DNA of 40,170 nucleotides from the NCBI GenBank assembly GCA_964517495.1, contig CAZFER010000057.1, forward strand, positions 1 to 40,170. Reading direction: 5' to 3'. The first letter of the stretch is position 1; each line of letters opens with the position of its first letter. Under the pieces are notes generated by a model. The model did not search any database, was not told where the DNA came from, and saw nothing but the letters and a program-made list of their open reading frames with translations. A program made the position numbers and the translations under genes. This DNA comes from CAZFER01 sp964517495 (GTDB taxonomy: Bacteria > Hinthialibacterota > Hinthialibacteria > Hinthialibacterales > Hinthialibacteraceae). Positions 16,792 through 25,718 of this stretch are shown here, in pieces.

Positions 16792-18423
16792 ATGCGACAA
16801 CCTTTACTGTATCTTGTATTTGGCTTGATTACATTTCTCCTGTGGGCGTTAGCGAGTGGGAATATGATTTCTGCTCCTCCGCTGAATACCGAACCGGATG
16901 CTCCCCTCAAAGTCATCCCTCCTCCAACGTGTAACACATCATGGAAGATTACGGGAAACGTCACATCTCAAGCATCCAACCTCCCCATTTCCAATGCCAC
17001 TATTACACTCTATGATTTTTGTAATGCTTTTCCACAACGATTTGATTTTGATAAACAAGCAGCGTATGTTAAAGATACCACAACAGACCAAAGCGGTTAT
17101 TTCCAATTTGACGCACCAGCTTATAAGCATTACTTCGTTACTGTTTTTGCCGATGGTTATATCCCTGAATTAAGCTATTCCAATAACTTGCATCCCCACG
17201 AGCTTATCCGGTACAATCCAAACCAATCTGAACAAAACCGCCAATTCAAACTCAAAAAAGGCGGTAGTGTGTATGTTACAGTGGTTGATAAAAACGGCAA
17301 ACCACTCCCCCACGTGGATGTGTATTGTTTCATTAATTCGTACCTTCTTCAATATCATTCCAAAACGGACGATAATGGCTTTTGTCAATTCACCTCTCTA
17401 CCACAAAATGTGAGTATCAGCCGGTATTCGACTTCAAAAAATCAAGCTGTCATTTTCTGTCGTAAAAATGGCTATGCCGCCCAATGTATTCCTTTTTCCA
17501 TTTGCACAGCAAATCCCTCATCCTTGAAAATAATACTTACAGAGCCGCGTACGGTACAAGGAATCGTAAAAGATAATAGGGGAAACCCCATTGCACACCA
17601 CCCTGTTTATTTCCTCTCAAATTGGGTATTGGGGAAGACATCATTATTTTCACTTGATCCTCTTCTCCAATCGGTTCATACAGACGAGAAAGGATATTAT
17701 TGCTTTAACAACCTGGGTGAAGGAAAATCAATTGTAAGCCCGGATCCCCTCTCCAGTGATCTGGCTTATAAAAAACAATATGCCACCCCACAGAGATGGG
17801 TCAATTTGATGGGAAACAACAAATCAACCACGGTTGATTTCGTTTTAAATAAATTATCCCGTATGACACAAACCGGCCGTATTGAATCACGAACGGGCAA
17901 TCCCATCGAAGGAGCGACCATTCAGATCCACGTATACCAAAATGCAGAAATGGATACGCATTTCTCCCAAAATACCCTCTCAGGCTACAATGGACAATTC
18001 AATTATGATATCACCCCTGATACAACTCACGTTGATATCTCCGCCCTCGCCAGCGGATTTTTACCCAAATGGCAAACCATCACATCCAACTTAAATCAGG
18101 TCAACATCATTCTGGAACCTTCCTCATCCATTACTGGCAAAATCATTGACCAGCAAACCCGAAAACCCATTCCGTGCGCTTGGATCGCTAAAACAATAGA
18201 TAGTCCAGCCGCCAATTCCTTTTGCAATCACCTTTCAAAGTTTATTTCTGTTACGACTAATTCCAATGGCATGTTCGAACTGAAGAATTTGGATCCCAAA
18301 CCCTATCAATTGGACATTCAGGCGTGTGGCTATGAAAAGAAAACCATTGGTTTGGAAGCCAAACCGACGCTTTCAACACCTTATACCATATTGATGAAAA
18401 GACTGGATTTAACTGAAAAATGA
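16792..18423 (+). CDS. membrane-anchored protein with five carboxypeptidase-regulatory-like domains
   Basis: A 543-residue protein. Residues 1-22 form a signal anchor. At least five beta-sandwich repeats of the CarboxypepD_reg/SdrD-B type follow. Each has a 'GxVxDxxGxPLxxAxVxxx...TDxxGxFxF...L' pattern: near WKITGNVTS, GSVYVTVVDKNGKPL, RTVQGIVKDNRGNPI, TGRIESRTGNPIEGA and SITGKIIDQQTRKPI. Such domains are extracellular spacers or ligand-binding modules; there is no enzyme domain. Several repeats carry cysteines, which fits an oxidising compartment. The ribosome site is poor. The gene overlaps the next by 4 bases (ATGA), so the two are probably cotranslated. Confidence 0.75.
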   Translation: MRQPLLYLVFGLITFLLWALASGNMISAPPLNTEPDAPLKVIPPPTCNTSWKITGNVTSQASNLPISNATITLYDFCNAFPQRFDFDKQAAYVKDTTTDQSGYFQFDAPAYKHYFVTVFADGYIPELSYSNNLHPHELIRYNPNQSEQNRQFKLKKGGSVYVTVVDKNGKPLPHVDVYCFINSYLLQYHSKTDDNGFCQFTSLPQNVSISRYSTSKNQAVIFCRKNGYAAQCIPFSICTANPSSLKIILTEPRTVQGIVKDNRGNPIAHHPVYFLSNWVLGKTSLFSLDPLLQSVHTDEKGYYCFNNLGEGKSIVSPDPLSSDLAYKKQYATPQRWVNLMGNNKSTTVDFVLNKLSRMTQTGRIESRTGNPIEGATIQIHVYQNAEMDTHFSQNTLSGYNGQFNYDITPDTTHVDISALASGFLPKWQTITSNLNQVNIILEPSSSITGKIIDQQTRKPIPCAWIAKTIDSPAANSFCNHLSKFISVTTNSNGMFELKNLDPKPYQLDIQACGYEKKTIGLEAKPTLSTPYTILMKRLDLTEK

Positions 18424-19448
18424 TCTCCCACCGTAAACACTTCTTCCTGCGAATCTCATTTCTTTTTTGTGCCTATTTACTATTTTATACGGCAGGATGC
18501 CATCAACCCGTGGAATCTTTCCGTATTTTGCCCAGTAAAATTTATTGTGATACAAGCGAACCCAACCAACCTCAACCCGTTTCACTCACTATTAAAAATA
18601 CAGGAACGGCTATCATCAGTGAAATCCAGGTCCAACCGTCATGCGCATGCGGAATTTTGTCATGGGTAACACAAGCCATTCAACCAGGCGGACAGATTAC
18701 CATTCAAACAAATTACACTCCACCTAAAACCATTGGAGACTATGAAGATCACCTCGTGGTACTATGCAAATATCATCCCTCCAACCTCTTCCAAAGCCAA
18801 ACGGTTCCCCTTTCTGGAAAAGTTGAACAAACCTATCAACTTTCACCGGATTCCATAGTCGAAACCATTCGTAATAATCAAATACCCTTCTTTCATTTAT
18901 TTAAAATTCAATCTTTTGACTTCCCCTGGGACGAAATAACACAACAATCTGTTGTAATTGATAATCCTCAATTCAAGGATCTTTTGAGTATCAGGTTAAC
19001 AAAGACAGGCGTAAAAACAATTGTAGGATATATCACACTCGCCACTCATACAAATACCTTTCCCCAATCCCTTAATGGACTAATTCATCTCACTTTGCGT
19101 AAATCCAACAAAGACATTCATGTTCGCCTTCCTTTTAAATTTATCAAGGAACATGCCGTTATTCACCCGCCTTTCATTCGTTATAACAAAAATGACTCTC
19201 ACCACTTTGAAATTGAAACACCTCACAATATCCAGCTGGTCGATATTGTGAATGCCGATATGAATAATCAATCAATACCATATACACTCAAGAAAGGAGG
19301 GATGCCATTTGATAGATCATGGAACTCATTCTACGTGAAATTGAAAGATGTAAAATCTGCGTTTGAACCCGGGATAAAACTTGGTCGAATCACATTACGT
19401 TTTTCCGATCAAAGCACGTTAACCAAACAAATATTTATCATGAACTAG
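18420..19448 (+). CDS. DUF1573-type lipoprotein
   Basis: A 342-residue protein with a lipoprotein signal (hydrophobic helix ending LLFYTAGC, Cys27). After it comes a DUF1573/ASH-like beta-sandwich: VSLTIKNTGTAIISEIQVQPSCACGILSW, then PPKTIGDYEDHLVVLCK. The CxC pair in PSCACG is characteristic of DUF1573, whose function is unknown. The second half repeats a similar beta-rich pattern but without clear motifs. It is translationally coupled to the preceding repeat protein, so both are likely displayed at the envelope together. Confidence 0.72.
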   Translation: MISHRKHFFLRISFLFCAYLLFYTAGCHQPVESFRILPSKIYCDTSEPNQPQPVSLTIKNTGTAIISEIQVQPSCACGILSWVTQAIQPGGQITIQTNYTPPKTIGDYEDHLVVLCKYHPSNLFQSQTVPLSGKVEQTYQLSPDSIVETIRNNQIPFFHLFKIQSFDFPWDEITQQSVVIDNPQFKDLLSIRLTKTGVKTIVGYITLATHTNTFPQSLNGLIHLTLRKSNKDIHVRLPFKFIKEHAVIHPPFIRYNKNDSHHFEIETPHNIQLVDIVNADMNNQSIPYTLKKGGMPFDRSWNSFYVKLKDVKSAFEPGIKLGRITLRFSDQSTLTKQIFIMN

Positions 19449-19464
19449 ATGGAGGTAAAAAAAG

Positions 19465-20295
19465 ATGAAATACACCAAGTATGGATTACTCATTGTTTTA
19501 ATGGTGACATTCACCTGCTCAATCACTTATGCTGACGTTTATAAACTTGAGGCTATTGTGAAAGTGGAAGTGAAAGCAGACAATCAAGCTTTACAGCGCT
19601 ACGCCAACCTTGCGGGTAATATCGCCGGCAAAACATCATCAGGGGATGATATCACAGCGGCCATTAATGCAAACTTGATATTGAAAAACGGATATCAATA
19701 CTCTTTTCCGGTTGTCTATTTTGTTGATCTTGATAGCAATGGGTGTGTTTTACGCTATCGTGTTGATGCCATTGAACCGGTCCTGGATATGTATGATCCC
19801 TCATTCACCCGTGAAAATCCCGCTATCAAGGTCAATAAATTCTCTAGTACCATTGGTGACTACGCCTTACAGGAAAAAGTAATCATCAACAAGGATTTAA
19901 ACGAAAAAGTCACCGGTATCGAATATGGCCAAAAGATTTATCAGATCGGTCCCACCGAAACATGGTTAACAACCTTCAATCAATATCAAAAGATCAAAAA
20001 GGATAACCCTGCACCTAAAACGATCGTGGGACAAACCGAACTCTATGAGATTCCGGTCAAGCAGGACAAAACGATCAAAATGGAAAAAAGCAGCGATGGC
20101 AAAAAGGTCCAATTTTATGTGAACGAACTATCAGATAAAAAGGAATATTATGTGATGGAATTTGAAAACCATCCCATCATTCCTGAAACGATCATCGATA
20201 ATAACGATCAACGAAAGATTACGGTCTCTTTTGAAAACACCGAAATTATCGACGATACAAGCACAGAACCTTTTGCTGTACCAGAATCACAATAA
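19465..20295 (+). CDS. exported protein of unknown function
   Basis: A 276-residue protein with a clear Sec signal (MKYTKYGLLIVLMVTFTCSITYA, cleavage after AYA-like site before DVYK) and no transmembrane segment after that. The mature part is rich in beta-strand-like alternation and Lys/Asp, with a C-terminal acidic tail. GGAGG lies 9 bases before the ATG. It is the third gene of the row that starts at 16792, with only 16 bases between genes. I do not recognise a family. Confidence 0.7.
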   Translation: MKYTKYGLLIVLMVTFTCSITYADVYKLEAIVKVEVKADNQALQRYANLAGNIAGKTSSGDDITAAINANLILKNGYQYSFPVVYFVDLDSNGCVLRYRVDAIEPVLDMYDPSFTRENPAIKVNKFSSTIGDYALQEKVIINKDLNEKVTGIEYGQKIYQIGPTETWLTTFNQYQKIKKDNPAPKTIVGQTELYEIPVKQDKTIKMEKSSDGKKVQFYVNELSDKKEYYVMEFENHPIIPETIIDNNDQRKITVSFENTEIIDDTSTEPFAVPESQ

Positions 20296-20308
20296 CCGGG
20301 AAGGAGAA

Positions 20309-20473
20309 ATGTTATTATTCTCACAAAAAAATCACACCTTGCTCCCAGTGTTGGGACATGTTAATCCATATGAACTTCTGATCCACTGGCGATGCAGTTT
20401 AATCGCTAGTGGATCAGACAATTATCCAACTCGTTATTTTTGTGATCACCATGAATCTTCATTCTTTCGCTAA
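20309..20473 (+). CDS. small reading frame with strong ribosome site
   Basis: 54 codons that begin 13 bases after the preceding stop, behind GGGAAGGAG. The peptide has no signal, membrane segment or known motif, and the hairpin at 20377-20418 lies inside it. It may be a relic of a longer gene; only the ribosome site argues for translation. Confidence 0.25.
   Translation: MLLFSQKNHTLLPVLGHVNPYELLIHWRCSLIASGSDNYPTRYFCDHHESSFFR
20377..20418. other. 17-bp-stem hairpin
   Basis: TCTGATCCACTGGCGAT (20377-20393) pairs with ATCGCTAGTGGATCAGA (20402-20418) with one G-T wobble and an 8-base loop. No T-run follows directly, so a classic terminator is doubtful. It could be a transposon end pair or an mRNA-stabilising structure at the end of the 16792-20295 transcript. 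Confidence 0.6.
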
Positions 20474-20699
20474 CCACAAGTCCTATTATGGTATCGTTAT
20501 AAGCCTCTTATTTGCACTCGGTATATTCTCAAACAATCCGGTTGACTATGATATATGGTGGCATTTGCAACTCGGACATGACAGTGTGTTTGATCAGAAT
20601 CTCCAACGGGTTGGCGATAAATTAAAACACCAGGTTCAAACCCATTTCAGCCCAACCAAATATCCTGATATTTGGTTTCGAAATGATTCGCCCAAATAA
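20451..20699 (+). pseudogene. truncated multi-pass membrane protein (DIWWHL type)
   Basis: 82 codons. A hydrophobic helix is followed by DYDIWWHLQLG, the hallmark that follows the first membrane helix in a group of large multi-pass membrane proteins whose members often read D(I/V)WWHLxxG. After that motif the sequence turns into unrelated polar residues and stops, with none of the many later helices. It is probably the 5' end of a deleted gene fused to other DNA. Confidence 0.5.
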
Positions 20700-20710
20700 C
20701 TATTAAAATA

Positions 20711-23700
20711 TTAGTCTATATTAATATAAGTTTCACTTTCCTGACCAGAGTTGTTTTCCATAGCCGCATCTTTCCTCCCAAAAACCGTATAAAGCAACGG
20801 TAAAACCAAAAGGGTTAATATGGTTGAGGTAATCACACCCCCAACCACCACGGTGGCCAATGGACGCTGTACTTCAGCCCCTACACCCGTGGAAAGCGCC
20901 ATGGGAATAAATCCGGCTGCATCAGTGATCGCCGTCGCCAGTACCGGGCGCAAGCGTTGTTGGGCGGCATGGTAAACCGCATCCTTCAATCCGAATCCTT
21001 CCTTTAAGAAGGATTGAATCGCGGATACCAGAACCTGCCCATTCAAAACCGCAATCCCGCTTAAGGCAATAAAACCGATGGCCGCACTGACGCTGAATGG
21101 TATTTCCCGAAGCCATAACGCATAGATGCCTCCAATGGCGGCAAAGGGTATTCCTGTATAGATAATCAACACATCACGAAGACGATTCAGGCTGAAATAC
21201 AGGAGTATAAATATCAACAAAAGCGTTAGCGGAACCACGATCATGAATCGGCGTTTGGAACGCTCCAAATTCTCAAACTGCCCTCCCCAATTGATCACAT
21301 ACCCTTCAGGCAAGGCCACTTTCTCCTCAATCCGTGCTTTGGCCTCATTCACAAATGACGCCACATCGCGATTACGTACGTTGCACTGAACACGAATCAA
21401 CCGTCGACCCCACTCTCGATTGATCTGCGACGGGCCAGCGGTCTCTTCCAACGTGGCAAGTGAATGTAATGGCAGTACAGCTCCCTGGTCGGTAGGGATA
21501 AGGGTATTGGCCAACACATCAACTTCCTGGCGCTGCCTGTCCGGCAGGCGCATTACCAAAGGAAAACTGCGCTGCCCTTCAAACACCTCACCCGCCTGAC
21601 GATATCCAACTGATTCGACCACTCCAAGCACATGCTCCGCTGGAATACCATATCGGGCCAACTGTTCACGATCCACTTCGATACGAAGATTGGGTTGACC
21701 GGTTATCTGCTCGCCAGAAACATCAGCCGCACCGTTAATGCCCGTCAATACCTGCTGAACTTCATCGCTAAGGCGCACCAATTCATCCAAATCATCTCCA
21801 ATGATTTTCACCCCAATATCAGACCGTATCCCGGTCAGTAATTCATTAAAACGCAGTTCGATAGGCTGGGTAAAAGCAGTGGTAATACCGGGGAAATCAC
21901 TTAATTCAGTTTGTAATTGCTCCACCAATTCGTGTTGTGTACGAGCACGTGTCCATTGATCCCGTGGATAGAGATCAAAGTAGATATCCGTCAATTCAAT
22001 TCCCATCGGATCCGTAGCCGTCTCTGCGGTTCCAACCCGGCTCCAGACATAACGAATTTCTTCGGGGAATTTCTCTAACAGCAGATTTTCAATGCGCGTA
22101 TTGGATGCCAACGCTTCATCAATATCAATCCCGGCAAGCCGCACGACATTTATCACAATCGCGCCTTCACTCAGTTGCGGAATGAATTCACCTCCCAATC
22201 CCGCCGCCATAACAACAGCAATGATTAATGCGGCAATCACCGCATAGAGCAACAAGGCTTTGCTCGATAACGCAATCCTTAACACAAAGCCATACGTACC
22301 ATGTAAAAGTCGGTCAAACCATCCTTCTTTTTGTTTATATCGTTTGGGGAGCAAATAGTAAGAAAGGATCGGTGATAAAAAGAGAGCGATAATCAATCCA
22401 CCGATCAAGGCAAAAATAAAGGTTAACGCCATCGGCTTGAACATCTTTCCTTCAACCCCTTGCAAGGTGAGGATGGGGATAAACACAAGGATAATGATGC
22501 TCATGCCAAACAGGATCGGCCGAACCACCTCCTGGGTTGATTCCACAATGGCGAACATGCGTTCAGAGGGTGTCAATACCCGGCCAAGTTCTTGCTGGCG
22601 CCTGGCCAGCTTACGCATATTGCTTTCTGTGGTTACGACTGATCCATCCACCAAAATGCCGAAGTCAATCGCTCCTAAACTAAGCAGGCTGGCGGCGATG
22701 GACATTTGATACATCCCCAACACCGCAAAGATCATCGAAATGGGGATGGCCATCGCAACCAAAATCCCCGCACGAATACTCCCAAGCAGCAAAAAAAGCA
22801 CAACTATAACCAATATGGCCCCTGCGGTAAGGTTATGCTCTACCGTATTGATAACCTGCCGCACAAGATCAGTCCGGTCATACACCACTTCGAGATTGAT
22901 GTCATCAGGGACAGCCCCTTTAACCTCCTCGAAACGTTCACGCAAGCCCTGCGCCACATCCTGGCTGTTTTCTCCTAACAACATAAAGCCCAACCCCAGA
23001 ATAACCTCGCCTTGCCCCTGGGCCGTAACCCCTCCACGACGGATTTCATGGCCAATCGACACCTCGGCCACATCATCAACCGTCACTGGCGTTCCCTGTT
23101 CAGATTTAAGCACGATTTGGCCTATTTCTTCCAATGTGTCCACACGGCCCAATCCATGAACGAGTGTTGATTCACCGGCATTGACAACTTGCCCACCCCC
23201 CACGTTTTTGTTGTTGGCCTCCAAGGCTTCGAATACATCACCAAAGGTCAGGTTATATTTGACCAGAAACTCCGGTGATACTATCACATGGTACTGGCGC
23301 TCCAATCCACCCCATGAATTAATTTCAGCCACCCCGGAAACTTTACTCAGTTCAGGCTTAATCACCCAATCCTGAATGATCCGCATTTCATCCAGGCTTC
23401 GCTCAGGATTGTCAGAAGACAACGTATAATGAAACACTTCACCCAATCCCGTTGAGATAGGTCCCAGTTCTGGAGGGCGAATCCCCTCCGGCAAATCCAC
23501 ACCCGTCACCCGTTCAAGAATAAACTGACGGGCATCATAAACTGTAGTATCATCAGAAAACGTCGCCACCACTTGCGACAAACCGAATTTGGAGATGGAT
23601 CGCACTTCCTGCAAGCCTGGAATTCCAGCGATGGCCAATTCGATATTAATCGTAACCTGCTGTTCGATTTCCAGTGGATTAAGGGCCGGCGCAACCGTGT

Positions 23701-23848
23701 TGATCTGCACCTGTACCGGGGTGGTATCAGGAAATGCATCAATTGGCAAATTAAGCAGAGCCAGAATCCCACACCCGATGATCAAGGCAAACACGATCAG
23801 GATGGCCAACCGGTTTTTTAATATGAATTCAACCAAACGGTAAAGCAT
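20711..23848 (-). CDS. heavy-metal efflux RND transporter (CzcA/CusA family)
   Basis: A 1045-residue inner-membrane proton antiporter that exports metal ions as part of a three-part pump. I chose the second Met (23848) because GAGGAG lies 6 bases before it; an ATG 18 bases earlier has no such site. HME-RND features are present: LPIDAFPDTTPVQVQI in the first periplasmic loop; SLGAIDFGILVDGSVVTTES in transmembrane helix 4 with the acidic proton-relay residues; and SRVGTAETATDPMGIELTD in the pore-domain loop. Length and two periplasmic domains are normal. The metal (Cu/Ag or Zn/Co/Cd) cannot be decided by eye. It is the last gene of the minus-strand operon. Confidence 0.95.
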   Translation of the reverse strand: MLYRLVEFILKNRLAILIVFALIIGCGILALLNLPIDAFPDTTPVQVQINTVAPALNPLEIEQQVTINIELAIAGIPGLQEVRSISKFGLSQVVATFSDDTTVYDARQFILERVTGVDLPEGIRPPELGPISTGLGEVFHYTLSSDNPERSLDEMRIIQDWVIKPELSKVSGVAEINSWGGLERQYHVIVSPEFLVKYNLTFGDVFEALEANNKNVGGGQVVNAGESTLVHGLGRVDTLEEIGQIVLKSEQGTPVTVDDVAEVSIGHEIRRGGVTAQGQGEVILGLGFMLLGENSQDVAQGLRERFEEVKGAVPDDINLEVVYDRTDLVRQVINTVEHNLTAGAILVIVVLFLLLGSIRAGILVAMAIPISMIFAVLGMYQMSIAASLLSLGAIDFGILVDGSVVTTESNMRKLARRQQELGRVLTPSERMFAIVESTQEVVRPILFGMSIIILVFIPILTLQGVEGKMFKPMALTFIFALIGGLIIALFLSPILSYYLLPKRYKQKEGWFDRLLHGTYGFVLRIALSSKALLLYAVIAALIIAVVMAAGLGGEFIPQLSEGAIVINVVRLAGIDIDEALASNTRIENLLLEKFPEEIRYVWSRVGTAETATDPMGIELTDIYFDLYPRDQWTRARTQHELVEQLQTELSDFPGITTAFTQPIELRFNELLTGIRSDIGVKIIGDDLDELVRLSDEVQQVLTGINGAADVSGEQITGQPNLRIEVDREQLARYGIPAEHVLGVVESVGYRQAGEVFEGQRSFPLVMRLPDRQRQEVDVLANTLIPTDQGAVLPLHSLATLEETAGPSQINREWGRRLIRVQCNVRNRDVASFVNEAKARIEEKVALPEGYVINWGGQFENLERSKRRFMIVVPLTLLLIFILLYFSLNRLRDVLIIYTGIPFAAIGGIYALWLREIPFSVSAAIGFIALSGIAVLNGQVLVSAIQSFLKEGFGLKDAVYHAAQQRLRPVLATAITDAAGFIPMALSTGVGAEVQRPLATVVVGGVITSTILTLLVLPLLYTVFGRKDAAMENNSGQESETYINID

Positions 23849-23955
23849 ACATTTCTCCTCTGCCATTGGCTAAAGGACATAAATAGCCAATTACGTCATT
23901 AACCATATTATTGGATAATGAGGATTCAGATGGTCATTTTCGATTGGGGGACAAA

Positions 23956-25716
23956 TCAATCATTCGCACAACCTGCCCCAAAACGCGATTTGAGCAATTC
24001 CGATTTCAGCACAAAACTGCCAGCAATCACGATTTGATCCGTGGAAGACAATCCCTCTCTCACCTCGATCATGCCATTCGCTTTTGTCCCTAAACTCACA
24101 TTCTTCACGTCAAATAAATCCGCCTCTTGTTGCACAAACACAAATGGCTTCCCGTCAACCGTCTGAACCGAATCGGATGGCACTAACATACGTTCCTGAT
24201 TCACTGGCTGCAACAGCTGAACTTTGCCAAACAAGCCATGTTTTAGTTTGCTGTCGGGATTGGGGATTTCTGCACGAGCCTTGAGCATTCGCGTGTGAGG
24301 ATCAATGTTTGGTGCAATCCAGGTGATCCTTCCTTCAACAGCATGCTCGGGCAACGCCTCAAAACGAGCAACGATGGATTTGCCTTTTTTAATCTCTGAA
24401 AGTCGGGATTCGGGAATGGAAAGATCGAGCCACATGGTGGATAGATCAACAAGTTGAAAAATGGATTCCCCCACATCAACCGCTTCGCCCATCACCGCAT
24501 GTTTTTCCACCAACACCCCCGAAAAGGGAGCACGAACCTTCAGGACAGATGTGCTGGAGCGATTCGCTTTCACCTTTTCAATATCATCAGGGGTAAGTCC
24601 ATAGTTAAGCAATTGCTGATGGGCAGTCATCGCTTCGGTTTTGGCAAGCTGGTATTCTGCTTCCGCTTGCTGAAAATCCTGCTTGGCGGAGATGTTCTTT
24701 TCGTTGAGTTCTTTTTCACGATTGTAAATCAATTTCTTAAGATTTAACTGATCAAGCGCTTTAAGGTATTTGCTTTTGGCATTGGCAATTTGGTTGGATG
24801 CCACCTCAAGCAATACCTGCCCTTTTTCAACCTGATCACCCAAATCAACAAAAACGTTTTGAACCACACCCGAGGCTAACGGTGAAATATGGGCAAATCG
24901 ATTTTGATTAAACTGCACGTCACACAAAAAGGAATGTTCCTCATTGATATCACCGATCAACGGTGTACCAACTCGTATCCCTCCCTTTTGCTGGGCGTCC
25001 AATGAAAGCAAGCGTATCTTCAGGCTCTGACCGGTTTTTAAATCCTTCGTCAGTTGGGGTTGGCAAATACCGCATTGCCTCTCAGGCACTTGATGAGTGG
25101 AGCAGAATAGGACTTCGGATGAGGCGTTGCTTTTACCAGCCAATTCAGGATGACATATCAGGCATTCATCTTCATACACGCCATGTTCCCTGCACCACAG
25201 CCGATTGGGATCCCGCTTTCCAGGTTCAATGGTAATCTCCTCTTCATGAATATTACCATCTTGATTTGATTGAAGGCTTTTCGACTCCACTCCTGATGCC
25301 GATTTGTTCTTGTTTGCCAACTCAGGATGGCATATCACACATTCATCTTCATACACGCCATGCTCCCTGCACCACAGCCGATTGGGATCCCGCTTTCCAG
25401 GTTCAATGGTAATCTCCTCTTCATGAATATTACCATCTTGATTTGATTGAAGGCTTTTCGACTCCACTCCTGATGCCGATTTGTTCTTGTTTGCCAACTC
25501 AGGATGGCATATCACACATTCATCTTCATACACGCCATGTTCCCTGCACCACAGCCGATTGGGATCTCTCTGCTGAGGTTTTTGGGGTTGCATTTCAGAT
25601 TGATCTTGACTTATATTCGTGGTATGAGGTGTGATTGCCTCCACATGATATAAAGCAGTAACCAATCCAAAGGTAATAACGATAAATCCTATTACGTTTA
25701 TAAATGTTTTCAACAT
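23956..25716 (-). CDS. RND periplasmic adaptor with repeated Cys/His metal-binding modules
   Basis: A 586-residue membrane-fusion protein (CzcB/CusB type) that links the RND pump to the outer-membrane channel. An N-terminal membrane anchor (about 4-24) is followed by four Cys/His modules. Three share WCREHGVYEDEC(V/L)ICHPEL (Cys57/His60/Cys67/Cys70, and the same at +59 and +118). The fourth is CSTHQVPERQCGICQPQL (Cys205, His208, Cys215, Cys218). The rest is a standard adaptor: lipoyl-like half (VQNVFVDLGDQVEKGQVLLEV), alpha-hairpin and beta-barrel (VRAPFSGVLVEKHAVMGE). The modules may catch metal in the periplasm; that is inferred. GGAGG precedes the start, 2 bases after the TolC-like gene. 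Confidence 0.93.
   Translation of the reverse strand: MLKTFINVIGFIVITFGLVTALYHVEAITPHTTNISQDQSEMQPQKPQQRDPNRLWCREHGVYEDECVICHPELANKNKSASGVESKSLQSNQDGNIHEEEITIEPGKRDPNRLWCREHGVYEDECVICHPELANKNKSASGVESKSLQSNQDGNIHEEEITIEPGKRDPNRLWCREHGVYEDECLICHPELAGKSNASSEVLFCSTHQVPERQCGICQPQLTKDLKTGQSLKIRLLSLDAQQKGGIRVGTPLIGDINEEHSFLCDVQFNQNRFAHISPLASGVVQNVFVDLGDQVEKGQVLLEVASNQIANAKSKYLKALDQLNLKKLIYNREKELNEKNISAKQDFQQAEAEYQLAKTEAMTAHQQLLNYGLTPDDIEKVKANRSSTSVLKVRAPFSGVLVEKHAVMGEAVDVGESIFQLVDLSTMWLDLSIPESRLSEIKKGKSIVARFEALPEHAVEGRITWIAPNIDPHTRMLKARAEIPNPDSKLKHGLFGKVQLLQPVNQERMLVPSDSVQTVDGKPFVFVQQEADLFDVKNVSLGTKANGMIEVREGLSSTDQIVIAGSFVLKSELLKSRFGAGCAND
25164..25571. repeat. 177-bp tandem duplication inside the adaptor gene
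   Basis: A unit of 177 bp (59 codons) occurs twice in nearly identical DNA, followed by part of a third unit. For example, the segment starting CAGGTTCAATGG occurs at 25221 and 25398. Copies differ by single bases (a C for T in CCATGCTCCC at 25362). It adds whole metal-binding modules in frame. Confidence 0.9.
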
Positions 25717-25718
25717 GA

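Noticed and set aside
22437..23159. Plus-strand reading frames opposite the RND transporter
   Set aside because: These are antisense shadows of a highly conserved transporter gene, without their own ribosome sites or motifs.
25164..25571. CRISPR-like or non-coding tandem repeat
   Set aside because: The period is 177 bp, in frame and coding for clear metal-binding modules; there are no spacers.
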